The notes under the pieces were generated by a model. It worked only from the letters and a program-made list of their open reading frames with translations, was not told the origin of the DNA and did not search any database. Positions 26,850 through 35,778 of a DNA stretch of 64,000 nucleotides are shown one piece after another (positions within the stretch are counted from its first letter, which is position 1; each line of letters starts with the position of its first letter). The position numbers were made by a program, and so were the translations under genes. Origin of the DNA: CAYQJL01 sp964612295 (lineage in GTDB: Bacteria; Eisenbacteria; RBG-16-71-46; CAIMUX01; WJJG01); assembly GCA_964612295.1 (NCBI GenBank), contig CAZTDY010000001.1, forward strand, positions 124,001 to 188,000, in the 5' to 3' direction.

Positions 26850-28253
26850 ATGGCCTTATCGAGCGGGTTTGACAGAGTCCGGCGACGCCTGCCGCGAACG
26901 TCCGGGTGGCCTCTGGTCGGCCTGTTCCTCATCTTGATGCTCCTCGTGCTCAACGTGAGTTTGCTCATGATCTACCGGCAGGTTCGCGGCACGATCGAGG
27001 AAGAGCTTGGCCATCGACTGCTGGGGATCGCGACGGCCACCGCGGCAGGGATCACGGCGGCCGACATCGAAAGCCTGCTGGTGGAAGGCGACGACCAAAC
27101 GGGGCCGGCCCCGGCGACTGCGGCCGGGCTCCTGCGGCAGCGGCTGAGTCTGATCCTCTACGAAACGGGTCTGGGCGAGATTTACGTCGTGGGCCCGGAT
27201 CACGAGTACCTGCTCGATGCCGCCGGGCGTCACCGGGCGGGATACGCCCATCCGGCCATCGACCTTCACTTCGGTGCCGTGACGGCCGCTCTGGCAGGTG
27301 TGGCGGCGGCCAGTGACCTCTACAGCGCCGGCGGCGTGTATCTCAAGACGGCGTTCGCCCCGATTCTCGATCGGAATGGACTTCCGATCGGCGCGGTGGG
27401 GGTTGAAGGTGGGTCGGGATTCTTCACCGGTCTGTGGCAGGTGCGCCGGCAGGTTCTCCTCAGCGGAGCAGCCGGCATGGCCGTCGTTTTGGTTCTCGTG
27501 TTCTTCTTCGGGCGCATCCTCAGGACGCAGGCGCTGGCGGAGCGCACGCTGCGCGAAACAGCCACCCTTGCGGCCGCAGGCGAGCTGGCGGCCATCCTCG
27601 CGCACGAGATACGAAATCCGCTGGCGATCATTTCGAGTCGGGCGGAACGGATGCAGTCGAAAATCTCGCAGGGCAAGTCGACCGAGGAACTGCTGCAGTG
27701 GTTCGAGGCGATTCCGCGCGAGGTCGATCGGCTCAATCGCGTCCTGACGCAGTACCTTTCATTCGCCCGGCCGACGGAGCTCGAGGGTGAGTCGGCCGAC
27801 CTCGAACAGACGCTCTGCGCGGTGATCGCCATGCTCGAAGGTGACTTCGCGCGCAAGGGGATCTCCGTGATTCGGGCGGGGCAGGCGATCGGCGCCGAAA
27901 CGGACGCCGCCGCCCGCATCCGGGTGACCATGGCGCCGGCCGCGCTGCATCAGGTGCTCCTCAATCTGCTGCTCAATGCCCGCGATGCCATGCCCGAGGG
28001 GGGCGAGGTTCGCATCGAGGTCAGCGCGAGCGGATCCTGGGTGCTCGCCCGGATTGCCGATACCGGTTGCGGCATGAGTCAGCCGCAACAGCGCCGGGCG
28101 TTCGAGAGCTTTTTCACCACCAAGGAACACGGGTCCGGGTTGGGGCTGGCCGTGGTGCGCTCAATGCTTGAGCTCTACGGCGGCCGGGTCGATCTGGAAA
28201 GTGAGGAAGGGCGCGGCACGAGCTTTACGCTCCACATGAGACCGGGCAAGTAG
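26850..28253 (+). CDS. Membrane sensor histidine kinase, NtrB/AtoS-like
   Basis: 467 aa inner-membrane kinase. TM1 (about 21-42) and TM2 (about 200-223) enclose a periplasmic sensor domain of some 155 residues that looks PAS/Cache-like. The HisKA helix has the phospho-acceptor His252 in ILAHEIRNPL. The ATPase domain shows VLLNLLLNARDAMPEGG (N box), ADTGCGM (G1), and GSGLGLAVVRSM (G2). ATG at 26850 follows GAGAGAGG. The response regulator gene follows 60 bases later. Signal is unknown; downstream exported proteins hint at an envelope stimulus. Confidence 0.92.
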   Translation: MALSSGFDRVRRRLPRTSGWPLVGLFLILMLLVLNVSLLMIYRQVRGTIEEELGHRLLGIATATAAGITAADIESLLVEGDDQTGPAPATAAGLLRQRLSLILYETGLGEIYVVGPDHEYLLDAAGRHRAGYAHPAIDLHFGAVTAALAGVAAASDLYSAGGVYLKTAFAPILDRNGLPIGAVGVEGGSGFFTGLWQVRRQVLLSGAAGMAVVLVLVFFFGRILRTQALAERTLRETATLAAAGELAAILAHEIRNPLAIISSRAERMQSKISQGKSTEELLQWFEAIPREVDRLNRVLTQYLSFARPTELEGESADLEQTLCAVIAMLEGDFARKGISVIRAGQAIGAETDAAARIRVTMAPAALHQVLLNLLLNARDAMPEGGEVRIEVSASGSWVLARIADTGCGMSQPQQRRAFESFFTTKEHGSGLGLAVVRSMLELYGGRVDLESEEGRGTSFTLHMRPGK

Positions 28254-28313
28254 GCCGGGGGAGCGAAGCGTCGCGATCCGCCGCGGCCAGGGGCAAAACC
28301 GGGGGACGCCAAT

Positions 28314-29780
28314 ATGACGGCAGAGGACACAGGCTCGGGTGCGCCCTTGCTTGTCTCGGGGTTTCGGATCCTGCTCGTGGATGACGAGGCGGAGATCCTG
28401 ATCAGCCTCGAGGATCTCTTGAACGATGAAGGCTACGCGGTGACCACCGCCAATTCGGGCGAGGCGGCGATTGCGGCGGCCGAGGAGGCCGCGGGCAAAG
28501 GGGCGCCGTTTCATCTGGTCATCACCGATCTGCGGATGCCGCCGCCCGACGGCATGGCGGTGCTGCGCGAGATCAAGTCACGCTGGCCCAAGACGGACGT
28601 GATGCTCCTGACCGCCTACGCGAACCGCGACACCGCGCGGGATGCCATGCGCGACGGGGCGCTTGAATTCGTCGAGAAGCCGTACAAGGAATTCGAGATG
28701 CAGCTCCGGGTGTCGCGCGTGTTCGACCGGGCCCGGGATGCGCAGGACAGCGTCCAGCTGGCCGCGGACCGCCAGCGGCTGCAAAGCGAGCGCGAATCGC
28801 TTGCCCGCCGGGTGGAAGCGCTCGAAGAAGTGTCGGGCCAGGAGAGCACGTTCGAACATCTGGTCGCCCGCAGCGATGCGATGAAGGAGGTCTTTCATCT
28901 GGCGCGCAAGGTGGCCGCGACCGACGCGACCGTCCTCATCCGGGGAGAGAGCGGCACCGGAAAGACCGTGCTCGCCCGGGCCATCCATCAAGCCAGCGAG
29001 CGGGCCGGCCGCCCGTTCCTCAAGGTCAACTGCGGGGCGCTTCCCGAAACGCTGCTCGAAAGCGAACTCTTCGGGCACGAGAAGGGCTCCTTCACCGGCG
29101 CGACCGCCCGTAAGGATGGACTCTTCACGGTCGCCAACAGCGGCACGCTTTTTCTGGACGAAATCGGCGACGTGTCACCCACGATCCAGCTGAAGCTCCT
29201 GCAGGTGATCGAGGAGCGAACCTTCCTCACGGTCGGCGGGACGAAGATGCTGACGGTGGATGTGAGAATTGTCGCCGCGACGAACCGGGCGCTCGAGGAG
29301 GCGATCGCCGATGGGAGTTTCCGGGAGGACCTTTTCTACCGCTTGAACATCTTTCCGATTACCCTCCCGCCCTTGCGTGACCGATCCGAGGACATTCCCG
29401 CCCTGGTGGAACGATTCTTGAAGAATAAGGGGCAGGATACGGACCGGCTCTCGCCGGCGGCGATGAAAGCGCTGGCGTCCCACCGGCTCCCCGGAAACGT
29501 CCGGGAGCTGGAGAACCTGCTGGAGCGGGCGTTGATCCTGGCCACAGACGCGCCCATCGGCCCCGAGCTGATCCAGCCGCCGGTCAAGGTAGGAGACGAT
29601 AACTCATTGACAGGGTTTGAGATACCGGACGAAGGTCTGGTCCTAGAGGAACTGGAGAAGGAACTCATTATCAAAGCGATTCGTAAGGCCGGGGGCAACA
29701 AAAGCAAAGCCGCCGCCTTGCTGGGGCTGACGAGACGCACCCTTTATTCACGGATGGAACGCTACTCGATTCAGCTCTGA
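28314..29780 (+). CDS. NtrC-family sigma-54-dependent response regulator
   Basis: 488 aa with the full three-domain layout. The receiver domain has Asp23/Asp24 (LLVDDEAEI) and the phospho-acceptor Asp72 (VITDLRMP). The AAA+ domain has Walker A GESGTGKT (211-218), the sigma-54 contact loop in the form GSFTGA, and Walker B GTLFLDEIGD. A Fis-type DNA-binding helix-turn-helix closes the protein (GGNKSKAAALLGLTRRTLYSRM). It is the evident partner of the upstream kinase. The stop codon is almost joined to the next gene, so all may be one transcript. Confidence 0.94.
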   Translation: MTAEDTGSGAPLLVSGFRILLVDDEAEILISLEDLLNDEGYAVTTANSGEAAIAAAEEAAGKGAPFHLVITDLRMPPPDGMAVLREIKSRWPKTDVMLLTAYANRDTARDAMRDGALEFVEKPYKEFEMQLRVSRVFDRARDAQDSVQLAADRQRLQSERESLARRVEALEEVSGQESTFEHLVARSDAMKEVFHLARKVAATDATVLIRGESGTGKTVLARAIHQASERAGRPFLKVNCGALPETLLESELFGHEKGSFTGATARKDGLFTVANSGTLFLDEIGDVSPTIQLKLLQVIEERTFLTVGGTKMLTVDVRIVAATNRALEEAIADGSFREDLFYRLNIFPITLPPLRDRSEDIPALVERFLKNKGQDTDRLSPAAMKALASHRLPGNVRELENLLERALILATDAPIGPELIQPPVKVGDDNSLTGFEIPDEGLVLEELEKELIIKAIRKAGGNKSKAAALLGLTRRTLYSRMERYSIQL

Positions 29781-29811
29781 TGTGTACCGCGAGGGGCAGG
29801 AGGTGTCCGCC

Positions 29812-30900
29812 ATGGGTCATAACATCACTGGCAAAGCCGAGGCCGTGAGAGGCAGGCGCCGGATGACGTGGGCTCTGGTCCTACTGCCGATGCTGCTCTG
29901 TCTGATCTGGCTCCTTCCGGCCGATGCGCAGGCCGACCCCGGCGCCAGCCGGGTGCAAGACGAGCTGGAGAAGACCGATCGCATCCTGGAGAAGGCGCGT
30001 GAACTGGCCGGTCCGGTCGTGTCGGCCGCCGCGCGAGGCCACTATGAGATGGCGATCCAGCTGCAGCGACAGGCCTGGCAACGGTTCCGCCAAGGCGCCG
30101 ACCAGCACGACACCGCGCTCACCCTGACCCTTCGGGCCCGCGCCCAGGCGCTGAAGGCCTTGGACGCCGCCCGGCTCGAACAGAAAGCGCGCGAAGCGGT
30201 GCGCCGCAATCTGGAGCAGGCGGAGAACCGGGTGGCCGAGGTCAACGACACCGTTTCCCAATCGCAGAACGCCCGAGCGGCCGCGGTGCTCGAACAGGGT
30301 GTCGACCATCTGAGGCGTGCGCGCCGAGCGCACATCGATGGGCACTATGTGCAGGCCGCCCGCCTGGCGATTCTCGCCAACACTTTGATCGAACGGGCGG
30401 CGCGTCTGGCGCAGGGTGAGATCGTCGCGATCGGTTCGGTCGAGACCTCGATCGAACGGACGGCGATGCTGCTCGCGCAGGTCGAGGTCGCTCTCCTCGA
30501 ACATGGGAAGACGCCCTCGAAGATTCCCGAGTTCGTGGAGGCCGAGCGGCTGCTCGAACAGGCCCGCACCAAATTCCGCGAGAGGAGGCCGCGTCCTGCG
30601 CTTCGCCTCAGCCTGAATGCACGTCAAAAGGCGCTGCGGTTGATGGGTGAGCTCAGCCAGGAACCGGATCGCGAGGTGCTGGCTGAGGCGCTCTCCGACC
30701 TTCAGGCACTCTACGCTGAGGTGATGGCCGACATTCGATCCTCGGGAAGCGAAACCGCCGTGTGGCGCATCGAAGAGGGAAATGCGCTTCTGAAGAAAGC
30801 GCGCGCATTCCTGCGCGACGGGAAACTCGCCGAGGCCCAGCGTCACCTGATGGCCGCAGAGAGGCTTCTCAGGGAGGCAGTCGACGCGGCGGGCTCCTAG
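29812..30900 (+). CDS. Exported helical/coiled-coil protein of unknown function
   Basis: 362 aa. A signal peptide or N-terminal anchor (MTWALVLLPMLLCLIWLLPADAQA) precedes an almost entirely alpha-helical protein rich in Ala, Arg, Glu, Leu and Gln. Heptad-like stretches occur throughout (LEKTDRILEKARELAG, LEQAENRVAEVNDTV, LLKKARAFLRDGKLAEAQRH), and the last one has a TPR-like flavour. I recognise no family. ATG at 29812 has GGCAGGAGG eight bases upstream and is preferred to GTG 29782. It lies directly behind the NtrBC-type pair, so it may be a target or a signalling accessory. Confidence 0.65.
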   Translation: MGHNITGKAEAVRGRRRMTWALVLLPMLLCLIWLLPADAQADPGASRVQDELEKTDRILEKARELAGPVVSAAARGHYEMAIQLQRQAWQRFRQGADQHDTALTLTLRARAQALKALDAARLEQKAREAVRRNLEQAENRVAEVNDTVSQSQNARAAAVLEQGVDHLRRARRAHIDGHYVQAARLAILANTLIERAARLAQGEIVAIGSVETSIERTAMLLAQVEVALLEHGKTPSKIPEFVEAERLLEQARTKFRERRPRPALRLSLNARQKALRLMGELSQEPDREVLAEALSDLQALYAEVMADIRSSGSETAVWRIEEGNALLKKARAFLRDGKLAEAQRHLMAAERLLREAVDAAGS

Positions 30901-31014
30901 AGCCGCCCCTGTAGAACGCGCCTCCCGCCGGTGTACCTTCCATTGCGGCGACTGGTGAATGCCGCTAAACAGGATTCGGCAGACCATGGGGCGAGTAGGC
31001 GGTGAGGGACGGGC

Positions 31015-32520
31015 GTGATCCAGCAAACCATCCGCAGACGGCTTTGCGTGACCCTCGGGCGAAGTCCGTCGATCTGGCTCTGGTTGCTCTGGGCGGCGGG
31101 TGCGCTCCTGGGCTCCCCCGCACAGGGATCCGAGATCGGCGGGCAGGACGGTTCACTGATCCTCGCCACCGGGGTTGAGCTGGAGGGTCTCGACGAGAGC
31201 TTCGGCGGCGAATTCCTGGGACTTCTCTCCGACGGGAACTCCTCCGACATCGGCGGCGACGGCACCGTCGATGATCAGATCTCCGGCTTACGTTATCGGG
31301 ACCGGGAGTCGAGCCTTTTGGCCGTGGCCGAACTTCGCGGCTACACCTCGAGCCGCAGCAGCTTGAACGGGCTGATCGATCTCGAGGCGAAGGTGGGCGA
31401 GAAGCGCCGCTCTCTCACGGCGGAGACCACCGCGTCCGGCCGCGAAGGGTCCTGGTCGAAGCTCAGCGTCCGAAACCTCCTCATGGTGGATGAGGAACAG
31501 GATGGCGCCACCAGTCTTCAGGACCTTCTCTACCTACGCCTCAAGCAAAGCCTCGGGCAGAGCGATTGGCAGCTCGCCTTTCGTGGCACCCTGGACTTCT
31601 CCCGCGCGGAGGGATCGGAAGGGGACGCCGATTCCGTTCTCACGGACTGGTATGACTACCTCGACTACGAAAAGGCCGGCCTGCGCATCGAGGTTTCCCG
31701 CTGGGGACTCAGCAATTCGGCCCTGGCGGTGAAGGGCGCGCGCAAGTGGAGCCACGGCGCCAGCCTGGGTGATTACACCGAGGTGGGTCTGTCGGCCGAG
31801 CAGGGTTGGTTTCGTGAGAGCGGCATGCTGAACCTGGATGCCGAGGTCGAACGCCGCTCGTACAAGGAGGAGGGTGGCACGCTGCCCTCCTTCTACGAGG
31901 CATCCTTCAGCGGATACTGGTTCGGGCAGGTCAATCCGCGCGGATGGCAAGCCAAGCTCCTGATCAGCGGAACAGATTACGACGAACCGGACACGACCAG
32001 TTCTCTGGACGGATTCAGCGTCTTCAACGACGACGTCATCGAGGTCGAGGCCGAGCTGATGTGGCGGACCTATTTGGTGGGCGGACTGCTGGCGGACCGG
32101 CGCGGCGCGCTGTTCGGCGAGGTTGAACTCGGCATCGGCCCCGCGGCCAAGCTGAGGCGCTACAACCACGCCACCGGAGACGGCCAGGGCGCGGGCGGGC
32201 GACTCGAAGCCGCCGTGCGCGGCGAGCTCGCCGGCGATCGCTGGTGGCTCGAGGCGGGTTGCGAACTCGGGCGCTACGACTACCGGGCATCGGGGGATTC
32301 CACCCAACTCGCGTTCGAAGACCTCACGCTTTCCCTGGCCCAGTCCGACTACACCTATCTGGAGTTGTCGCTCATCTGCGGCGGACGACTTCCCTACGCA
32401 CTGGAGTGGGAGGGATACGGCTCGATCGATCAGGAGTGGCATTCTGCGGCCGACGACAATGCGCGGCTGATCTCCTTCAGCCTGGCCCTGCGCCGCAGGT
32501 TCGATCTGTTGGGCCGCTGA
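31015..32520 (+). CDS. Predicted outer-membrane beta-barrel protein
   Basis: 501 aa. A signal peptide (WLWLLWAAGALLGSPAQGS) is followed by many short amphipathic strands with aromatic girdle residues, for example FYEASFSGYWFGQV, RWWLEAGCELGRYDY and FSLALRRRFDLL. This is what a 16-or-more-strand barrel looks like in sequence. No porin or TonB-box signature is recognised. The start is GTG 31015 with GAGGGA upstream. It follows the coiled-coil exported protein by 114 bases and may form an envelope unit with it. Confidence 0.6.
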   Translation: MIQQTIRRRLCVTLGRSPSIWLWLLWAAGALLGSPAQGSEIGGQDGSLILATGVELEGLDESFGGEFLGLLSDGNSSDIGGDGTVDDQISGLRYRDRESSLLAVAELRGYTSSRSSLNGLIDLEAKVGEKRRSLTAETTASGREGSWSKLSVRNLLMVDEEQDGATSLQDLLYLRLKQSLGQSDWQLAFRGTLDFSRAEGSEGDADSVLTDWYDYLDYEKAGLRIEVSRWGLSNSALAVKGARKWSHGASLGDYTEVGLSAEQGWFRESGMLNLDAEVERRSYKEEGGTLPSFYEASFSGYWFGQVNPRGWQAKLLISGTDYDEPDTTSSLDGFSVFNDDVIEVEAELMWRTYLVGGLLADRRGALFGEVELGIGPAAKLRRYNHATGDGQGAGGRLEAAVRGELAGDRWWLEAGCELGRYDYRASGDSTQLAFEDLTLSLAQSDYTYLELSLICGGRLPYALEWEGYGSIDQEWHSAADDNARLISFSLALRRRFDLLGR

Positions 32521-32617
32521 TTGACAGGTTCGGGGTCTGCTCGCATACTCGGCGAGCGCGCGCTCTCGGGGCGCCTATTGGAATGACGAGATGCGGGCAG
32601 GGAGGCCCGAAGCGCAA

Positions 32618-33565
32618 ATGTGGAACTGGCTTCGGCAACATGTCTTCGCCAACGCGGGGATCAAACTGATCTCGCTGGCGCTGGCCCTCACCCTCTACTT
32701 TTACGTCTTCGTGAACCAGGAGCGCGAGCTGGTCCTTGAGGTCCCCCTCAATCTGCAGGGGATACCGGAGGCCCTGACCTGGACCGGTGAGATTCCCGAT
32801 GAAGCCCGGGTCCGTTTTCGCGGTCTGGGCATGGACCTGCTCAAGCTACGCACGCAGCCTCAACTGGCGCGGATGCTGGTTCGCGTGGGGGACGTGCGTC
32901 CGGGCCGGTATCACCGTCCGCTGGTGAGCCGCGACGTTCACATCCTCTCGGATCTTCAGATCCAGGTCGTCGAGATCGTCTCGCCCCGGGAGATCACCCT
33001 CGAGTTCGATCAGCTGATGATGCGACGCCTTCCGGTGGTTGCCCGGGTGACCGGGCGACCTGCCCCCGGATACATCCGATTTGGACGGGTCGTGGCCGAG
33101 CCGGAGAGCATCGACGTCGGAGGCCCGCAGCACAGGCTCGAGTCGTTCGATTTTCTTCCCACCGAACCCATCGATCTCACGGGCAAAGAGGATCTGGTCA
33201 TCAGCAGAGCCAAGCTGCGACTGCCACCTGACTGTGAAGCGGCCCTGGAGGAAGTGACCGTCCGGGTGACGGTTGAGAAGATCATCTCCAGGACCTTCAC
33301 GGACCTGCCGGTCGAGGTTCTGCGCTCGGGCGATGTGGCGCTCATGCGCATGACGCCCGCGCACGGCTCGGTGGTGGTGGCCGGCCCGCTGTCGCTGGTC
33401 GAATCGCTATCCGAGCAGGAGTTGCGTTTGTCGATCGATGCACTCGGCCTGCCGCCAGGAACTTACACCCTCATGGCGAGCGTGGAACTCAATCGAACGC
33501 TTGAGGTCGATGCCCTATCGGTCGAACCAGTAGAACCGGAGAAGTTCGAAGTCGAATTGGAGTAG
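32618..33565 (+). CDS. YbbR-domain membrane-anchored protein (CdaR-like)
   Basis: 315 aa. One N-terminal membrane helix (IKLISLALALTLYFYVFVN) is followed by repeated extracytoplasmic YbbR beta modules. Their signature strands are LEVPLNLQGIPEALTW, LPVVARVTGRPAPGY and LPVEVLRSGDVALMRMTP. YbbR/CdaR proteins normally regulate the diadenylate cyclase CdaA and are encoded next to it. No cdaA is adjacent here. Start 32618 has GGGAGG twelve bases upstream; ATG 32591 is an alternative adding nine residues. Confidence 0.8.
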   Translation: MWNWLRQHVFANAGIKLISLALALTLYFYVFVNQERELVLEVPLNLQGIPEALTWTGEIPDEARVRFRGLGMDLLKLRTQPQLARMLVRVGDVRPGRYHRPLVSRDVHILSDLQIQVVEIVSPREITLEFDQLMMRRLPVVARVTGRPAPGYIRFGRVVAEPESIDVGGPQHRLESFDFLPTEPIDLTGKEDLVISRAKLRLPPDCEAALEEVTVRVTVEKIISRTFTDLPVEVLRSGDVALMRMTPAHGSVVVAGPLSLVESLSEQELRLSIDALGLPPGTYTLMASVELNRTLEVDALSVEPVEPEKFEVELE

Positions 33566-33586
33566 ATCCTCCAGGGAGGGGGGACG

Positions 33587-33802
33587 ATGGAAGAAAACCG
33601 CGAACCGACCATGGAGTATCCGTATTGCCCGATCAGCCGGCAGCTCTGCCGCGCGGGCAAAGTATGGGTCGATCCGGCGAAACAAGACGCGGAAACAGTC
33701 TGTGCGTTTTGGCATCGCAAGGAGCTGCGATGCGTCTTCCGGATGGTCGAGTTTGATCTGTTCAACATCGCTCGGGCCCTGGACGAACTGCGTAATCGCT
33801 GA
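33587..33802 (+). CDS. Small cysteine-containing protein of unknown function
   Basis: 71 aa, with a very strong ribosome site (GGGAGGGGGG) before the ATG, 21 bases after the YbbR gene. It contains YCPISRQLCRAGKVWVD, then VCAFWHRKELRCVFRMV. The four cysteines in two pairs could bind a metal such as zinc. No family is recognised. Its initiation signal and position in the operon argue that it is real despite its size. Confidence 0.7.
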   Translation: MEENREPTMEYPYCPISRQLCRAGKVWVDPAKQDAETVCAFWHRKELRCVFRMVEFDLFNIARALDELRNR

Positions 33803-33852
33803 CAGATCAATATGTTACGACCTGTGCCCTTAGTCGGATTGTAGACCCACCC

Positions 33853-33870
33853 GGGGGGGGTACCCCCCCC
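33853..33870. terminator. G8-TA-C8 perfect palindrome
   Basis: Eight G, then TA, then eight C, flanked by CCCACCC and TGACTTTC. It would make a very GC-rich hairpin, 50 bases after the small Cys gene, and could stop transcription. The homopolymer runs also make it prone to slippage. Confidence 0.45.
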
Positions 33871-33912
33871 TGACTTTCATCTCAATTGCCTAACTGCCGA
33901 CGCACTTTAGGG

Positions 33913-33941
33913 TTGACGCTTTTGCTTCCCGGTGCTATCTA
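33913..33941 (+). promoter_or_regulatory. Promoter of the HU-type gene
   Basis: TTGACG (33913-33918), 17 bases, TATCTA (33936-33941) with an extended TGC. Predicted transcription start is near 33948, leaving a leader of about 85 nt. Confidence 0.5.
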
Positions 33942-34033
33942 GTAATTGCTTGTGACAGGTACGGTTGCAGCCACGATGCCCATCTAGGGGACGGCAGAAC
34001 CCATCTGACCGAGTGAAAGCCAAGGAGGCTGGG

Positions 34034-34321
34034 ATGACCAAGGCGGATCTGGTCGACGAAATCGCCGACCGCACGGGCCTAACCAAAAAAGATGTGGCCG
34101 AGACCGTTGACGAGTTCCTCAACGCGGTCGGGCGCGCGCTCGTAGCCGGGCGCCACATCGAAATCCGTGGCTTCGGAACGTTTAAGGTGCGGGTGCGCAA
34201 GGAGCGCATGGCCCGCAATCCGAAGAATCCGGATCAGCCCGTTTTCGTACCCGAGCGGCGCGTGCCCGTATTCAAGGTATCGCGCCAGCTCAAGGAAAAG
34301 GTGGCGATGGCCAACGTGTGA
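34034..34321 (+). CDS. HU/IHF-family DNA-binding protein
   Basis: 95 aa, typical of the family. It bends and compacts DNA as a dimer. MTKADLVDEIADRTGLTKKD, the helical half, is followed by the beta-arm region IEIRGFGTFKVRVRKERMARNPKN and the DNA-intercalating proline context NPDQPVFVPERRVPVFK. The longer C-terminus (KEKVAMANV) and the EIRGFG core are slightly nearer IHF than HU. ATG 34034 follows AAGGAGG. Expected to be abundant, in keeping with its own promoter. Confidence 0.92.
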   Translation: MTKADLVDEIADRTGLTKKDVAETVDEFLNAVGRALVAGRHIEIRGFGTFKVRVRKERMARNPKNPDQPVFVPERRVPVFKVSRQLKEKVAMANV

Positions 34322-34412
34322 TCGCTTGACGAGCGATCCACTCGAAGAACACGAGGGCTTCGGCGCAGCGCACTCCTCGGAGGTTAGGGGTACCCTGATC
34401 GGCGAGGAGTGC
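34320..34412 (+). terminator. Two inverted repeats after the HU gene
   Basis: The first is GATCGCT (34320-34326) with AGCGATC (34332-34338), starting in the stop codon. The second is GCACTCCTCG (34370-34379) with CGAGGAGTGC (34403-34412) around a 23-base loop that contains GGGTACCC. Together they may stop or trim the HU mRNA. The second stem contains the GAGGAG that could serve an ATG at 34420, so it might also control the next gene. Confidence 0.45.
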
Positions 34413-34473
34413 TTTCCTCATGCCGGGCTGTTTGTGCGACTTCGCTAACGATTGGTCCTACCCTCGAGCTGTC

Positions 34474-35118
34474 ATGCTAAGTGCTACCAAGGAAAGCCTG
34501 CGGAAACCGCTGCAGCCGGTCGCCGGGTGGCTCGATGCCGCCGGTGTCCGGGCGAATCATGTCACCCTTGCGGGGTTGGTGGCGTCAGCTTTGGCAGCCG
34601 TCTCCCTCGCCATGGGCCAGCTGGTGCTGGCCTTGATCTGGTTCGTGGTCGCTCTGCTCTGCGACATGGTGGACGGCGACCTGGCCCGACTCAGGCCGGA
34701 AAACGGCTCACCCTTCGGCGCCTTCCTCGATTCCACGGTGGATCGGATCTCCGAGGCGTTCGTCTTCGGCGGACTTCTCATCGGCAAGCAGGTCCATGAC
34801 GGGCCCGTCGGCTCATTCTGGATCCTCCTGTGGGTATTGGCGCTCTCCGGGTCGTTCATGGTCAGCTACACCCGGGCTCGCGCTGAGGGCTTGAACACGG
34901 ACTGCAAGGTCGGGCTGGCCGAACGGCCCGAACGAATGGTCCTCATGGTGTTGCTGCTCATCTTCGGCCTGGGTGCCTCCGGCTGGTTCCTGCTCATTCT
35001 CTCCATCCTCACCTGGTGGACTGTCTATCAGCGGATCAGTCATGTTGCCGGCCGCCTGAGCGGCTCGGGGGACACCCCTGATGAGCCTCCCGCCGCCGAG
35101 GGAGAGAAGACGCCGTGA
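34474..35118 (+). CDS. CDP-alcohol phosphatidyltransferase family membrane protein
   Basis: 214 aa, multi-spanning inner-membrane enzyme that transfers a phosphatidyl-type group from a CDP-linked donor to an alcohol. The signature D-x2-DG-x2-AR-x8-G-x3-D-x3-D is complete: DMVDGDLAR, then GAFLDSTVDR. Five or six hydrophobic segments are visible. Product (PG-phosphate, archaetidyl-inositol-like or other) cannot be told from the sequence. Start is uncertain: ATG 34474 looks best by family, but ATG 34420 has GAGGAG ten bases before it. It ends in a four-base GTGA overlap with tmk. Confidence 0.85.
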   Translation: MLSATKESLRKPLQPVAGWLDAAGVRANHVTLAGLVASALAAVSLAMGQLVLALIWFVVALLCDMVDGDLARLRPENGSPFGAFLDSTVDRISEAFVFGGLLIGKQVHDGPVGSFWILLWVLALSGSFMVSYTRARAEGLNTDCKVGLAERPERMVLMVLLLIFGLGASGWFLLILSILTWWTVYQRISHVAGRLSGSGDTPDEPPAAEGEKTP

Positions 35119-35777
35119 GCGATAGCGCTCCCGCCGAAACGGGATCTCTTCCGACCCGTCTCCGCACCGCTTGTTTTCTGGCCTTCGAGGGAATCGAAGG
35201 GTGTGGCAAGAGCACTCAGATCGCCCTTCTGGCTGATTTGCTGACGCGCGCGGGCCGACCCTTTGTCGTCACGCGAGAACCGGGGGGGACCCCGCTTGGT
35301 GACGCGCTGCGCGATCTGCTGCTGACACCGGCCGGCGCCGGCATCGACGGGCTCACCGAGCTGTTTCTTCTTGAAGCCTCCCGACGTCATCACGTTCGTC
35401 ACGTCATCGCCCCTGCGCTCGAGCAGGGGATGGTCGTCCTGTGCGATCGTTATGCCGATTCGTCGGTGGCCTATCAGGGCGGGGGACGGGAGCTCGGCAT
35501 CGAGCAGGTCGAGCGGCTCAATGCTCTGGCCACAGGAGAGCACTGGCCCGACCAGACCATTCTCCTCGACCTGCCGGCCGAGGAAGGCCTCGCCCGGGTC
35601 GGACGCCGAGGGCAGCCCGAAGACCGGCTCGAGCAGGAGACGCTCGCGTTCCACACCCGGGTTCGGGACACCTATCTGTCCATCGCCCAGCGGCGGGGCG
35701 CCGCCTACCGGGTGATCGATGCCGCTCCGGATCCGGGTACCGTCTTTGCTTCCATCCTTAAGGCAATCGCCTCTTAG
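35115..35777 (+). CDS. tmk: Thymidylate kinase
   Basis: 220 aa, standard size. It phosphorylates dTMP to dTDP with ATP, essential for DNA synthesis. The P-loop is FEGIEGCGKST (residues about 24-34), followed by VVTREPGGTPLGDALR, the dTMP-binding region, and VVLCDRYADSSVAYQGGGRE with the DRY motif. The start is GTG within the stop of the preceding gene, so translation is coupled. Confidence 0.94.
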   Translation: MSDSAPAETGSLPTRLRTACFLAFEGIEGCGKSTQIALLADLLTRAGRPFVVTREPGGTPLGDALRDLLLTPAGAGIDGLTELFLLEASRRHHVRHVIAPALEQGMVVLCDRYADSSVAYQGGGRELGIEQVERLNALATGEHWPDQTILLDLPAEEGLARVGRRGQPEDRLEQETLAFHTRVRDTYLSIAQRRGAAYRVIDAAPDPGTVFASILKAIAS

Positions 35778-35778
35778 C

